In this document: positions 12,010 through 22,715 of the stretch, piece by piece
Numbering within the stretch: position 1 is the first letter of the stretch
How the letters are laid out: the number at the start of each line of letters is the position of its first letter
The notes under the pieces: model-generated
What the model was told of the DNA's origin: nothing
Databases searched by the model: none
What the model saw: the letters and a program-made list of their open reading frames with translations, nothing else
Made by a program: the position numbers and the translations under genes
Source of the DNA: Manduca sexta
Lineage: Eukaryota; Arthropoda; Insecta; Lepidoptera; Sphingidae
Direction: 5' to 3'
Assembly: GCF_014839805.1 (NCBI RefSeq)
Contig: NC_051140.1
Location: 8,019,826-8,083,825 of the forward strand
Length of the DNA: 64,000 nt

Positions 12010-13527
12010 ATACATTTTAGAATTTGTTGCTAATTAGTTACCACTATTTCGATTTTGTTGCTCCAGCCGTTTAGAAAAAAAACCGGTCACTACTATCATG
12101 ATATCAAGCTAGCATGGACCATAACGAAACTTAAACTTATTTGATCAAACGTAATGCAGGAATTTGTTGCTAATTTGTTGCTAATTAGTTACCACTATTT
12201 CGATTTTTTTGCTCCAGTCGTTTAGAAAAAAAACCGGTCACTGCTATCATGATATCAAGCTAGCATGGACCCTAACGAAACTTAAACTTATTTGATCAAA
12301 CGTAATGCAGGAATTTGTTGCTAATTTGTTGCTAATTAGTTACCACTATTTCGATTTTTTGCTCCAGTCGTTTAGAAAAAAAAACCGGTCACTGCTATCA
12401 TGATATCAAGCTAGCATGGACCCTAACGAAACTTAAACTTATTTGATCAAACGTAATGCAGGAATTTGTTGCTAATTTGTTGCTAATTAGTTACCACTAT
12501 TTCGATTTTTTTGCTCCAGTCGTTTAGAAAAAAAACCGGTCACTGCTATCATGATATCAAGCTAGCATGGACCCTAACGAAACTTAAACTTATTTGATCA
12601 AACGTAATGCAGGAATTTGTTGCTAATTTGTTGCTAATTAGTTACCACTATTTCGATTTTTTTGCTCCAGCCGTTTAGAAAAAAAAACCGGTCACTGCTA
12701 TCATGATATCAAGCTAGCATGGACCCTAACGAAACTTAAACTTATTTGATCAAACGTAATGCAGGAATTTGTTGCTAATTTGTTGCTAATTAGTTACCAC
12801 TATTTCGATTTTTTTGCTCCAGTCGTTTAGAAAAAAAAACCGGTCACTGCTATCATGATATCAAGCTAGCATGGACCCGAACGAAACTTAAACTTATTTG
12901 ATCAAACGTAATGCAGGAATTTGTTGCTAATTTGTTGCTAATTAGTTACCACTATTTCGATTTTTTGCTCCAGCCGTTTAGAAAAAAAAACCGGTCACTG
13001 CTATCATGATATCAAGCTAGCATGGACCCTAACGAAACTTAAACTTATTTGATCAAACGTAATGCAGGAATTTGTTGCTAATTTGTTGCTAATTAGTTAC
13101 CACTATTTCGATTTTTTGCTCCAGCCGTTTAGAAAAAAAAACCGGTCACTGCTATCATGATATCAAGCTAGCATGGACCCTAACGAAACTTAAACTTATT
13201 TGATCAAACGTAATGCAGGAATTTGTTGCTAATTTGTTGCTAATTAGTTACCACTATTTAGATTTTTCTGCTCCAGCCGTTTAGAAAAAAAACCGGTCAC
13301 TGCTATCATGATATCAAGCTAGCATGGACCCTAACGAAACTTAAACTTATTTGATCAAACGTAATGCAGGCATTTGTTGCTAATTTGTTGCTAATTAGTT
13401 ACCACTATTTCGATTTTTTTGCTCCAGCCGTTTAGAAAAAAAACCGGTCACTGCTATCATGATATCAAGCTAGCATGGATACTGGTGAAACTTTTACTTA
13501 TGTGATCACGCGTGATGTAGGAATTTG
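12010..13527 (+). repeat. About 151-bp satellite array, left arm (about 10 units)
   Basis: Successive units carry TTTGTTGCTAATTTGTTGCT, a GCTCCAG(C/T)CGTTTAG block, an A-run, ACCGGTCACTGCTATCATG and GAAACTTAAACTTATTTG. GCTCCAG-type marks occur near 12060, 12210, 12361, 12513, 12665, 12817, 12968, 13120, 13270 and 13421, with a diverged last one near 13560. Inner units are almost identical and edge units diverge, the usual pattern of unequal exchange. Confidence 0.9.
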
Positions 13528-14061
13528 TTGCTAATTAGTTACCACAATAAGGATTTTGTTGCTCGAGCTGTTTAGAAAATAAAAATAATTAAAAAAATTA
13601 AACTGCCTTCAAAACCACTCAAAACCAAAAAATATTTCACATAACAGGTATATACTGGATACGAATTTTGGAGTCGGCGCCTAATTAAAATTGCTAGTTA
13701 AACTAGATAGACCTAGACTATAAAAATATACTGTCTCGATGGCATAGTTGTGTTTCGCTTACAATACGACTATCGAGCTGTCCGTTATGAAAGTAGTAGT
13801 TTCCCGGGACCCTATGTTCTTCCCGGGGTCTCAAACTGTCTCCATACCAAATTTCATCTTAATACGTTGGGTAGTTTTTGAGTTCAACACATTCAGGCAG
13901 ACAGATGCAGCGGGGGACTTTTGTTTTATAATATATTTTTTAGAACTTTTTAAGAGGAACAATCCCCACAATAAATCATTGTTGCATAACTTTAACCGTT
14001 TACGCAGCGCACGCAACGGAAGCTCTCAAAACTAATAAATTGTCCTCGTTTTTGCAAATGT
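13528..14061 (+). repeat. Arm spacer of the foldback, left copy
   Basis: Non-satellite arm segment mirrored at about 21500-21995. It includes a SINE-like phrase (CTGTCTCGATGGCATAGTTG) and a block with GATGCAGCGGGGGACTTTTG. The 95-codon frame here is repeated exactly in the opposite arm. It has no recognisable domain and is probably incidental. Confidence 0.75.
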
Positions 14062-14558
14062 TTCATTACTGCTCCGCTCCTATTGGTCATAGCGTGATGA
14101 TATATAACTAAGAGCACTCCACGAACAAAGGGCTATCCAACGCAAAAAGAATTTTTCAGTTTGGACCGGTAGTTTCTGAGATCAGCCATTACTGCTCCGC
14201 ATCTATTGGGTATAGCGTGATGATATATAGCCTATAGCACTCCACGAACAAAGGACTATCCAACGCAAAAAGATTTTTTCAGTTTGGATCGGTAGTTCCT
14301 GAGATCAGCCATTACTGCTCCGCTCCTATTGGGTATAGCGTGATGATATATAGCCTATAACACTTCACGAATAAAGGGCTATCCAACGCAAAAAGAATTT
14401 TTCAGTTTGGATCGGTAGTTCCTGAGATCAGCCATTACTGCTCCGCTCCTATTGGGTATAGCGTGATGATATATAGCCTATAACACTTCACGAATAAAGG
14501 GCTATCCAACGCAAAAAGAATTTTTCAGTTTGGACCGGTAGTTCCTGAGATTAGCGCG
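14062..14558 (+). repeat. About 121-bp tandem array, left arm (4 units)
   Basis: Four units begin near 14067, 14188, 14307 and 14430. Each carries ATTACTGCTCCGC, TATAGCGTGATGATATAT, CTATCCAACGCAAAAAGA and a 'cggtag' plus 'cctgagat' end. The same array is inverted at 20968-21500. The unit resembles the 3' part of a repeat widespread in Lepidoptera that ends in (CAAA)n plus 'ctcttcagcttta', as seen at 14565-14610. Confidence 0.85.
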
Positions 14559-14940
14559 TTCAAACAAACAAACAAACAAACTCTTCAGCTTTATATAATA
14601 GTATAGATATATATGTATGTAAGAAGTAGATTTAAGCAAACCTAAAGCAAAAACACAACTGATATATTTCGATCACAGTACAGCTATCGCGCTGTGGTGT
14701 TACACCTCTGCCTACCTCTAAAAAGCGGAAAAGGTGTGATGCTATATATAAATGAATGTATGTAAGAAGTAGAGTCAACTAAACCCAACACAAAAACACA
14801 ACTTATAAGTTTCACACGCAGTACGACTATCGCGCTGAAATGTTACGCATCTGCCTACCACTGAAAAAGGGAATAAGGTGTTATGCTGTATGTATAAGTA
14901 TGTAAGAAGTACATACTCAATGCAAAAACATAACTAAAAA
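14559..14940 (+). repeat. Repeat tails inside the foldback
   Basis: (CAAA)n followed by CTCTTCAGCTTTATATAATA, then two tandem copies of a SINE S2-like 3' end. These copies run ACCTCTGCCTACC...GGTGTGATGCT and ACGCATCTGCCTACC...GGTGTTATGCT, each closing with 'tgtatgtaagaagta'. Confidence 0.6.
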
Positions 14941-16549
14941 CGTCACAAGAAAGCAAACTTCGCGATTTCGTTTTCTTGGACGACATAATTAGTGTAGTTT
15001 TTTTAGTTTTAAAACCAAACTACTGAAGCGATTTTGAAAAAACTTTTATGAAACCAATCTGGAGGTATATTCTTTCGAATAAGAAAAGATTTTTCCAAAT
15101 CGGTCCATAAATGAGCGAGTTCTGAGGTAACAAACATTAAGAAAAAAAAAACATTGACGTCGAATTGATAACCTCCTCCTTTAAATGAAGTCGGTTAAAA
15201 ATGATCTCGCCTTAACAATATTTTATATGAAAATATTTTTGGTAGGATTTCACTTTTATATGTATGTAAGTTGCTCGTTATGTTTTTTGAAACCTAAAAT
15301 AGAAAGAAGAAAGAAAGAAAGAAAAGAAACTTACGTATTTTTTTTATTTTTAATAAACTGTATGTGTACTTGTATAATTTTCAGTTCTATAGCATGAAAT
15401 TAAGTTTGTGTGGGAAAACCCATACATACTTCCATCCCCTAATTTCGTAAATCGGGGTGTTTTTAGATATCAATGAAATCTAAAGAGCAGCTCTATAAGA
15501 GCTTTACCCATATCTTATTGACATCATATCCCGAGAATTTTGTTTATATAGTACCTATATTCCAAACCCAATTTATGAGGGTTCAAAAAAAAGACGTTCA
15601 AGAAAATTTTAGTAGGATCCCTGCGGTCCGCATGGCTCGTCTTAGCGAGACACTACCTTGCCCCCAAATAATGTTATAATTCGTAATTTTCAATTTAAAC
15701 CACTGGAATAATAATGTGCGAGGAGGAGGAAAAAAACTTACTTCTTAAGGTATATAAAATCATAAATAACAATAGGCACATATAAAACAAAAATAAAATA
15801 CTATATTTATCACGTAAACGAACAATGTTGCACTTATTACACGTTAAAATAATGATTGAGAATATTTATTATTATTCCTAAATAATAATTTAAATGACTT
15901 ATATAATTATGGACATTTTAAATTAGGGATAAAATTTATAGTAAAAACAAGGTACAAACCGAAGTAACCAGCTCGAGCTGGCAAGTAGGGGGGAATAAAA
16001 GGATAACGCGTCGCGATCCTCACCGGTGAGGACATAAGCCCTAACCTAGCTAACCTACCAGCCTTTCACTACCTAAGTGATGATTACCCGAATAAGAAAG
16101 GCGGGAAGAAACTCCGGGCATGTTTTTTGTCATCAGTTGTTGATTACATCTTTTGTATTTTATTTCCAAGTATTTCTAGTACATAGTCACAATAGTTATA
16201 TAAGCTCATGCACGCACATCACCGTTAAAATGGGATAAGATGAAATCCAATCCATTAAACCTGGACCGGCATAAAATAAATTTCAAGATAGAAAATAAAA
16301 GAGAACACGCAAATTCATAATTTAATAACGGCGTACAGAGTGCATTCGCCGACATTTACAAGCATAATTTTCAGTCAAGAGAAATACTTAACTTACTTAT
16401 TTACAGTATATACTTATTTGTGTATTTCTTTTCTTTTTATACATAAGTTACAGAAGATTATATTAGACGTAAGATAGATATTATATTTTATATTAATTTT
16501 GATGTTATAGTGACAAGCTACCAGAATATGATAATAATAATAAACAGAT
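14941..16549. other. Foldback interior, dispersed repeat and unassigned sequence
   Basis: At 15000-15200 a segment ending CTCCTCC...GAAGTCGGTTAAAAA resembles the tail of a common lepidopteran LINE. The remainder, including short frames at 15185 and 15473 and a GC-richer patch at 15960-16130, is not recognised. Confidence 0.35.
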
Positions 16550-17487
16550 TCAGACACTACGTGCATTCTTCCACCTCAAAAAGCACAGCATTCAAATCTC
16601 CATCAAGCAACAGTCCGAGCAGATAACAAACACACACCACTCATTCTGACCAATCCATCTATACAATTAAATCACACATCTCACACACAGAAACTGGATG
16701 CCTGGGCTCAAAAGTCTCTCCACGGACGGCATCTTCTCGACTTAACTAACCCCAACGTTGACAAAGTAGCGTCAAACGAGTGGTTAAAAAGAGGAGAGCT
16801 ATTTCCTGAAACGGAGGGGTTTATGATCGCCATCCAGGACCAGACCATAGATACAAAAAATTACCGAAAATATATAATTCGTGACCCTGCTGCACAAAAC
16901 GATGCATGCCGACACTGTCATAGTAGTTCTGAGACAATACAGCATATTACTGGAGCTTGTAAATCTATTACACAGTCGGAGTATAAACACAGGCATGACC
17001 AGGTAGCATCAATTATCCATCAGTATTTAGTTACAAATACAAATTAATTAAAGAAAAAACTGCATATTACAAATACTCCCCTCAAACCATACTAGATTCA
17101 GATGATTACAGAATGTACTGGGACAGGACTATTATGACAGACAAAACAGTTCACTTTAACAGACCGGACATCACTTTTCATGATAAAAAGAACAGTTCAG
17201 TATACCTTATAGACATCGCCATACCAAACACCCATAATTTGCAAACTACATACACAGAAAAACTAGCCAAGTACACTGACTTGGCTATCGAACTTAAAAC
17301 GCAGTGGCGAGTGGACACCGTCCGTACAATACCCATTATTATTTCATCTACAGGAGTTGTCCCCAAATCCATACACACTAGTCTCAAGACGTTACAAATT
17401 CATCCACTTACATACATCCTCATTCAGAAAGCTGTCATACTTAATACTTGCAGGCTCGTCCGGAAATTTTTATCAATAAACTCATAA
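16550..17487 (+). pseudogene. C-terminal fragment of an RLE-type (R2/R4-group) LINE polyprotein
   Basis: A frame running from about 16650 encodes KLDAWAQKSLHGRHLLDL and continues to a zinc motif CRHC-x7-8-H-x4-C (about 16910-16965). It is then broken at about 17047. The next frame, 17113-17487, opens with MYWDRTIMTDKTVHFNRPDI, followed by a lysine-rich stretch and VYLIDIAIP. The RPD...LIDIAIP pattern matches the restriction-like endonuclease at the C-terminus of R2/R4-type LINEs. A one-base shift near 17040-17050 and another near 16610 separate the pieces, and the upstream reverse transcriptase is missing. It is a 5'-truncated dead copy. Confidence 0.7.
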
Positions 17488-17587
17488 TAACATTAGTACT
17501 CTCATCCACCCGTCATTTCCGTTTTGGTCAAAAGCCCGCGGAATGATGTAATTTCGCCATTAAATGGTAGAAACTAGTTAAAATTTA

Positions 17588-17901
17588 AAATAATAATAAT
17601 AATAATAATATCAGCCCCGTATTATATACTTGCCCACTGCTGAGCACGGGCCTCCTCTACTACTGAGAGGGATTAGGCCTTAGTCCACCACGCTGGCCTA
17701 GTGCGGATTGGTAGACTTCACACTCCTTCGAAATTCCTATAGAGAACTTCTCAGATGTGCAGGTTTCCTCACGATGTTTTCCTTCACCGTTAAAGCGAAC
17801 GATAAATTCACAAAGAATACACACATGATTTTTTAGAAAAGTCAGAGGTGTGTGCCCTTGGAATTTGAACCTGCGGACATTCGTCTCGGCAGACCGTTCC
17901 A
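17588..17901 (-). mobile_element. SINE family S1, copy 1 (nested in the foldback)
   Basis: Reverse orientation. It starts with an (AAT)n tail, then TACTTGCCCACTGCTGAGCA and 'ccaccacgctggcctagtgcgg'. Box B appears as the complement of GGTTCAAATTCC near 17865. The tRNA-like 5' end is cut at about 17901, where 'ccgttcca' joins unrelated DNA. It is one of eight copies in the window. Confidence 0.85.
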
Positions 17902-18065
17902 GAATATGATATTAACTTAAAAATAAGGAACAAAATGTCAATATTAAAGTAGCAAAACATATTTTCTCGGCTTAACGTGAGCTTAGGCTTAGCAAATCAG
18001 CGCTTAATATAATTAATATATGTATGTACCTAAAATTAAGGGATTCGAGCTATTCTGACATACCC

Positions 18066-19282
18066 GTGTGAAGTTGGCAAGTGAGTTTTAAATATAATTT
18101 TTTTAATATTGCCATAGGATTGTACTACATTAGTAACAGATTGTACCGTATTTTATTTTGTTTGTACCTCATGGGGCCAAGAGATATGGTGTACTAAAAC
18201 TTTGGTCAATCAACGCCTTGAGTGTACTAACATAAACTCGGGACATTTCCAAAAAAAACATCATTTTAATGATTTTATAGCTGAAATTGATGGGAGAATA
18301 TGGCCAGAGATACAATCCCTCTCGAACATAGTACAATTCGAAATGAGGGAGTACAAACGACGGAAATGTACGAAATTCCTAGAAAATTATTATTTTTCAA
18401 TAAAGTACGGCCATTTCCAAATGAATTATCATTGTGATGATTTTATAGCTGAATATGATGGAAGAATACGTCTCTCAGAGGTATAATCCCTTTTAACATA
18501 GAACAATCCGAAATGAGGGAGAACAAACGACGGAAAGAAATGCACGAAATTCGTAGAAAATTATTATTTTTTTCCAAGTACGGCCATTTTAGAAAAATCA
18601 TCATTGTGATAATTTTATAACTGAATATGATGGACGAATACATTCCTCGGAGGTACAATCGTTCTCTAGCATAGAATAATCCGAAACGACGGAATACAAA
18701 CGATGGAAATCCACGAAATTCTTAGAATATTATTATTTTTCAAAAAGGTACAGCCATTTTCAAATGAATAATCATTGTGATGATTTTATAGCTGAATGTG
18801 ATATCGGAATACGTCCCTCAGAGGCACAATCCCTCTCTAACAGAATACAATCCGAAATGAGGCAGTACAAACGACGGAAATCACGAAATTCGTAGAAAAT
18901 TCACAATGATTATTCATTTGAAAATGGCTGTACCTTATTGAAAAATAATAATTTTCTAAGAATTTCGTGGATTTTCATCATTTGTACTTACTCCCTCGTT
19001 TCGGAGTGTATTATGTTAGAGAGGGATTGTACCACTGAGGAACTTATTCCCCCATCATATTCAGCTATAAAATCATTAAAATGATGGTTGGTTTGAAAAT
19101 GTCGCGAGTTTATGTTACTACACTTAAGGCGTTGATTGACAAAACTTTCAGTAACACCATATCTCTTGTCCCTATAAGGTACAAACCAAATAAAAAAACG
19201 GAACAATCCGGTACTAACGTAGTAAAATCCTATGGCAATATAAAAAAAAATGATATTTTAAACTCACTTGCCAACTTCACAC
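18066..19282. mobile_element. Small foldback element (1.2 kb) nested in the large one
   Basis: The ends are inverted copies: GTGTGAAGTTGGCAAGTGAG at 18066 and its complement ending at 19282, with matching continues inward. Inside the left arm, four units of about 168 bp carry TACGGCCATTT, TTTTATAGCTGAATATGATG and AAACGACGGAAA (about 18240-18905). The right arm has little more than one inverted unit (18905-19100). Frames at 18202, 18443, 18988 and 19081 are repeat shadows. I could not see a convincing target duplication. Confidence 0.75.
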
Positions 19283-20250
19283 AGGTCACCCGTCAGCGGC
19301 CAAAAGTAGGTACTTGCGAGGGGCACGCGTCGCTCAATGAAATTACCTAGACCTATAACATTTAGATCGTTCATTGTCATTAAATTTGTTTGCGTCGTGA
19401 AGTACGTACTAACGAATAATTTGCTGGATTCATGTTTGGACGTTTAGTAAATAAGATTCTGTTTCGTCACAAATGAAAAGTTTTATTGCTTAGTGCACCC
19501 AAGTTTTATATACTCTTTGATCACATTTTGTAAATGTTTTGGAAAATTGTAATATTACTTCACACTCAGCAACTAGCTAACAAAATATACTTTTTTAAAC
19601 TCCTACAACTGATAAGCATAGTAAATACTGTTTTAATGTAAAATAAAAAAAAAAATTAAAAGAAAGTTTACTTTAGTAAAAATAATAAAATACCCTTTGG
19701 GCCCATGGCCTGGCGCAGCGAGGCCATTGCACGCAAAAACAGCTGATCGGAGGCGCATGGGTAAATTTTATCTTTTCCACATACATTTCTGTAATTGTGA
19801 AAATAGTTTACTTTAGAAAATTTTCGGCATAAACGGCCGTATCTTTTGATTGGGTTGGTTCAGAAGTTTGATTTTTCACAGCTCTAAGGGACAGTAGACC
19901 CGAGTATTTGATACAATTTTCAGCTTAATACCTCTACGCGTTCCTGAGAGAAAAGGTCTTGACAGACGGACGGACGCAAGAATCGGCGGACAACAAAGTG
20001 ATCTTATAAGGGTTCCGTTTTTTCTAAAATGATTAATAATTCATATGATTTTAACATAATGTTTTGATGGACATTATTTATCACAATCAATAAAGAATAA
20101 AGTCCCAAGATTGTTTTCAAAATTTTGTCAACGTTAAAATTAAAATTAGAAATTTAATTTTAATTAAAGTATGCTATAACGTTTCGTTTGGTTTAATTCT
20201 GCTAAGTTATTACTGCTATCTTGACAGAGCTATCTCTTTTTTTGGTTTCG
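19283..20250. other. Foldback interior, dispersed repeats
   Basis: A block at 19770-20030 contains GACAGACGGACGGACGCAAG and AAAGTGATCTTATAAGGGTTCC, a common lepidopteran repeat ending. At 20190-20232 lies a solitary copy of the large element's terminal sequence in right-end orientation. The rest is unrecognised. Confidence 0.5.
20190..20232 (-). repeat. Extra solitary terminal repeat of the foldback family
   Basis: TTTGGTTTAATTCTGCTAAG followed by 'ttattactgctatcttgacagagct' matches the right end at 22675-22715 with a few substitutions. No satellite lies next to it and no left partner was found, so it is a relic of an older insertion or rearrangement. Confidence 0.75.
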
Positions 20251-20258
20251 CGGAGAAA

Positions 20259-20780
20259 GTGATTATGACTACCGACCAGTCTTCGTGGGGGACGACTGGG
20301 CGGTTATGTTGGGGTCACCGTGCCTTACGACTCGACGTTGAGCAGCCCCGATTTGGTGATGACCTTCAGGCCCGCCAGGCCGAGTCGCTAACCTATATAC
20401 GCACGGAAAACCAACTAAAACTCTGCGGTGGCCCCTTTCGGCGCATTAGAGGCGGCTACGGGCTTCCTCTGACGAAAGTGTCTAAGTCGTTGTTCGCAGC
20501 TGCCCCTGCGCGATGCCGCCTGGTACGGCCCGTCTCTTATGGGGGGGCAGAAATCCCCGGACAAGCGAAGGGCGCTCTCAGCGTCAACGGCAGCATAAAG
20601 CCTACCTCCCAAGCTACCGTCCATCCCGGGGGTCACCGGACGGTCATCTTGCCGCCCGCCGACGACCCCCCGATGGCCCCTATCAGTCGCCTTTTAAGAC
20701 AGGCAGGGGATACCGTGGTAAAATTCTCCAAACGCCCCCAATTCACAGGGCGGATCGACGATCTCTGCACGAGGTTCTAG
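20259..20780 (+). other. GC-rich block with a 173-codon open frame, unknown origin
   Basis: The composition changes abruptly here to GC-rich. Long frames are open on both strands (20259-20780 +, 20513-20803 +, 20415-20636 -), which GC-rich DNA produces easily. The longest product is rich in Gly, Pro and Arg, with no transmembrane segment, zinc motif or catalytic motif that I recognise. Its position between the foldback arms makes it candidate cargo: a captured host gene piece or the GC-rich 5' region of another retroelement. Function unknown. Coding status is uncertain. Confidence 0.35.
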
Positions 20781-20967
20781 GCCTGTATCGCAGAGACCAG
20801 TGAATAATTACTGGAAGGTGTTTCTGTGGCGACAGGTTCAGTTGTCATCACGATCATCGCTGTGATGCGGGTGCGTGTCGACTGTCTCGCGTTCCGTAGT
20901 AAATTTGCGTGATAGACTGACGAATTATAATAATTCTTCTGATGATAAAAATAATTTTAACAATCAA
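20781..20967. other. Transition from GC-rich block to right foldback arm
   Basis: GC content falls gradually. It contains GATGCGGGTGCGTGTCGACT and then AT-rich sequence. Nothing is recognised. Confidence 0.3.
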
Positions 20968-21500
20968 ATAGGCTATATATCATCACGCTATACCCAATAG
21001 GAGCGGAGCAGTAATGGCTGATCTCAGGAACTACCGATCCGAACTGAAAAATTCTTTTTGCGTTGGATAGTCCTTTGTTCGTGGAGTGTTATAGGCTATA
21101 TATCATCACGCTATACCCAATAGGTGCGGAGCAGTAATGGCTGATCTCAGAAACTACCGGTCCAAACTGAAAAATTCTTTTTGCGTTGGATAGTCCTTGT
21201 TCGTGGAGTGCTATAAGCTATATATCATCACGCTATACCTAATAGGAGCGGAGCAGTAAGGGCTAATCTCAGGAACTACCGGTCCAAACTGAAAAAATAT
21301 TTTTGCGTTGGATAGCCCTTTGTCTGTGGAGTGCTATAGGCTATATATCATCACGCTATACCTAATAGGAGCGGGGCAGTAATGGCTAATCTCAGGAACT
21401 ACCGGTCCAAACTGAAAAATTATTTTTGCGTTGGATAGCCCTTTGTTCGTGGAGTGCTCTTAGTTATATATCATCACGCTATGACCAATAGGAGCGGAGC
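20968..21500 (-). repeat. About 121-bp tandem array, right arm (4 units)
   Basis: Inverted counterpart of 14062-14558. Each unit reads GGCTATATATCATCACGCTA, then 'aataggagcggagcagtaa', then 'tttttgcgttggatag'. Confidence 0.85.
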
Positions 21501-21998
21501 AGTAATGAAACATTTTGCAAAAACGAGGACAATTTATTAGTTTTGAGAGCTTCCGTTGCGTGCGCTGCGTAAACGGTTAAAGTTATGCAACAATGATTTA
21601 TTGTGGGGATTGTTCCTCTTAAAAAGTTCTAAAAAATATATTATAAAACAAAAGTCCCCCGCTGCATCTGTCTGCCTGAATGTGTTGAACTCAAAAACTA
21701 CCCAACGTATTAAGATGAAATTTGGTATGGAGACAGTTTGAGACCCCGGGAAGAACATAGGGTCCCGGGAAACTACTACTTTCATAACGGACAGCTCGAT
21801 AGTCGTATTGTAAGCGAAACACAACTATGCCATCGAGACAGTATATTTTTATAGTCTAGGTCTATCTAGTTTAACTAGCAATTTTAATTAGGCGCTGACT
21901 CCAAAATTCGTATCCAGTATATACCTGTTATGTGAAATATTTTTTTGGTTTTGAGTGGTTTTTGAAGGCAGTTTAATTTTTTTAATTATTTTTATTTT
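21501..21998 (-). repeat. Arm spacer of the foldback, right copy
   Basis: Near-identical inverted copy of 13528-14061. The encoded 95-residue product is the same as in the left arm, and only a few substitutions and A-run length differences are visible (for example GGCGCTGACTCC here against GGAGTCGGCGCC on the left). Confidence 0.8.
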
Positions 21999-22672
21999 CT
22001 AAACAGCTCGAGCAACAAAATCCTTATTGTGGTAACTAATTAGCAACAAATTCCTACATCACGCGTGATCACATAAGTAAAAGTTTCACCAGTATCCATG
22101 CTACCTTGATATCAAGATGGCAGTGATAGCATTTTTTTCTAAACGGCTGGAGCAAAAAAATCGAAATAGTGGTAACTAATTAGCAACAAATTAGCAACAA
22201 ATTCCTGCATTACGTTTGATCAAATAAGTTTAAGTTTCGTTAGGGTCCATGCTAGCTTGATATCATGATAGCAGTGACCGGTTTTTTTTTCTAAACGGCT
22301 GGAGCAAAAAAAAACTAAATAGTGGTAACTAATTAGCAACAAATTAGCAACAAATTCCTGCATTACGTTTGATCAAATAAGTTTAAGTTTCGTTAGGGTC
22401 CATGCTAGCTTGATATCATGATAGCAGTGACCGGTTTTTTTTTCTAAACGGCTGGAGCAAAAAAAATCGAAATAGTGGTAACTAATTAGCAACAAATTAG
22501 CAACAAATTCCTGCATTACGTTTGATCAAATAAGTTTAAGTTTCGTTATGGTCCATGCTAGCTTGATATCATGATAGCAGTGACCGGTTTTTTTTCTAAA
22601 CGGCTGGAGCAACAAAATCGAAATAGTGGTAACTAATTAGCAACAAATTAGCAACAAATTCTAAAATGTATT
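21999..22672 (-). repeat. About 151-bp satellite array, right arm (about 4 units)
   Basis: Complementary marks GGCTGGAGC occur near 22145, 22297, 22448 and 22600, with a diverged one near 22003. Units match the left array but are fewer by about six. Confidence 0.9.
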
Positions 22673-22715
22673 TGGTTTAATTCTGCTAAGTTACTACTGC
22701 TACCTTGACAGAGCT

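Larger units (their letters stand above)
11966..22715. mobile_element. 10.75-kb foldback element with long satellite-bearing inverted arms
   Basis: The ends are exact inverted copies starting AGCTCTGTCAAGGTAGCAGT and remain matched well beyond 70 bases. The 9-mer GCCTTTTAG flanks both ends (11957-11965 and 22716-22724). Each arm contains, from outside in, a satellite of about 151 bp, a spacer that encodes the same 95-codon frame on both arms (13748-14035 + and 21537-21824 -), and a tandem array of about 121 bp. The left arm spans about 11966-14558 and the right about 20968-22715. Arm identity is very high, implying recent activity or conversion. No transposase is visible inside. A 9-bp duplication with tandem-repeat arms fits Foldback/Rehavkus-type (MuDR-related) elements; the superfamily assignment is inference. 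Confidence 0.85.

Noticed and set aside
12010..13527. CRISPR-like array
   Set aside because: Whole units repeat without unique spacers; it is a satellite in a eukaryotic element.
13748..14035. 95-codon frame, identical on both foldback arms, as a real gene
   Set aside because: Identity follows from arm duplication; the product has no domain, and the sequence includes repeat phrases.
18202..19350. Several frames with similar products (ending in HFNDFIAE-type words)
   Set aside because: They reflect the 168-bp satellite of the small foldback being read in both directions, not a protein repeat.
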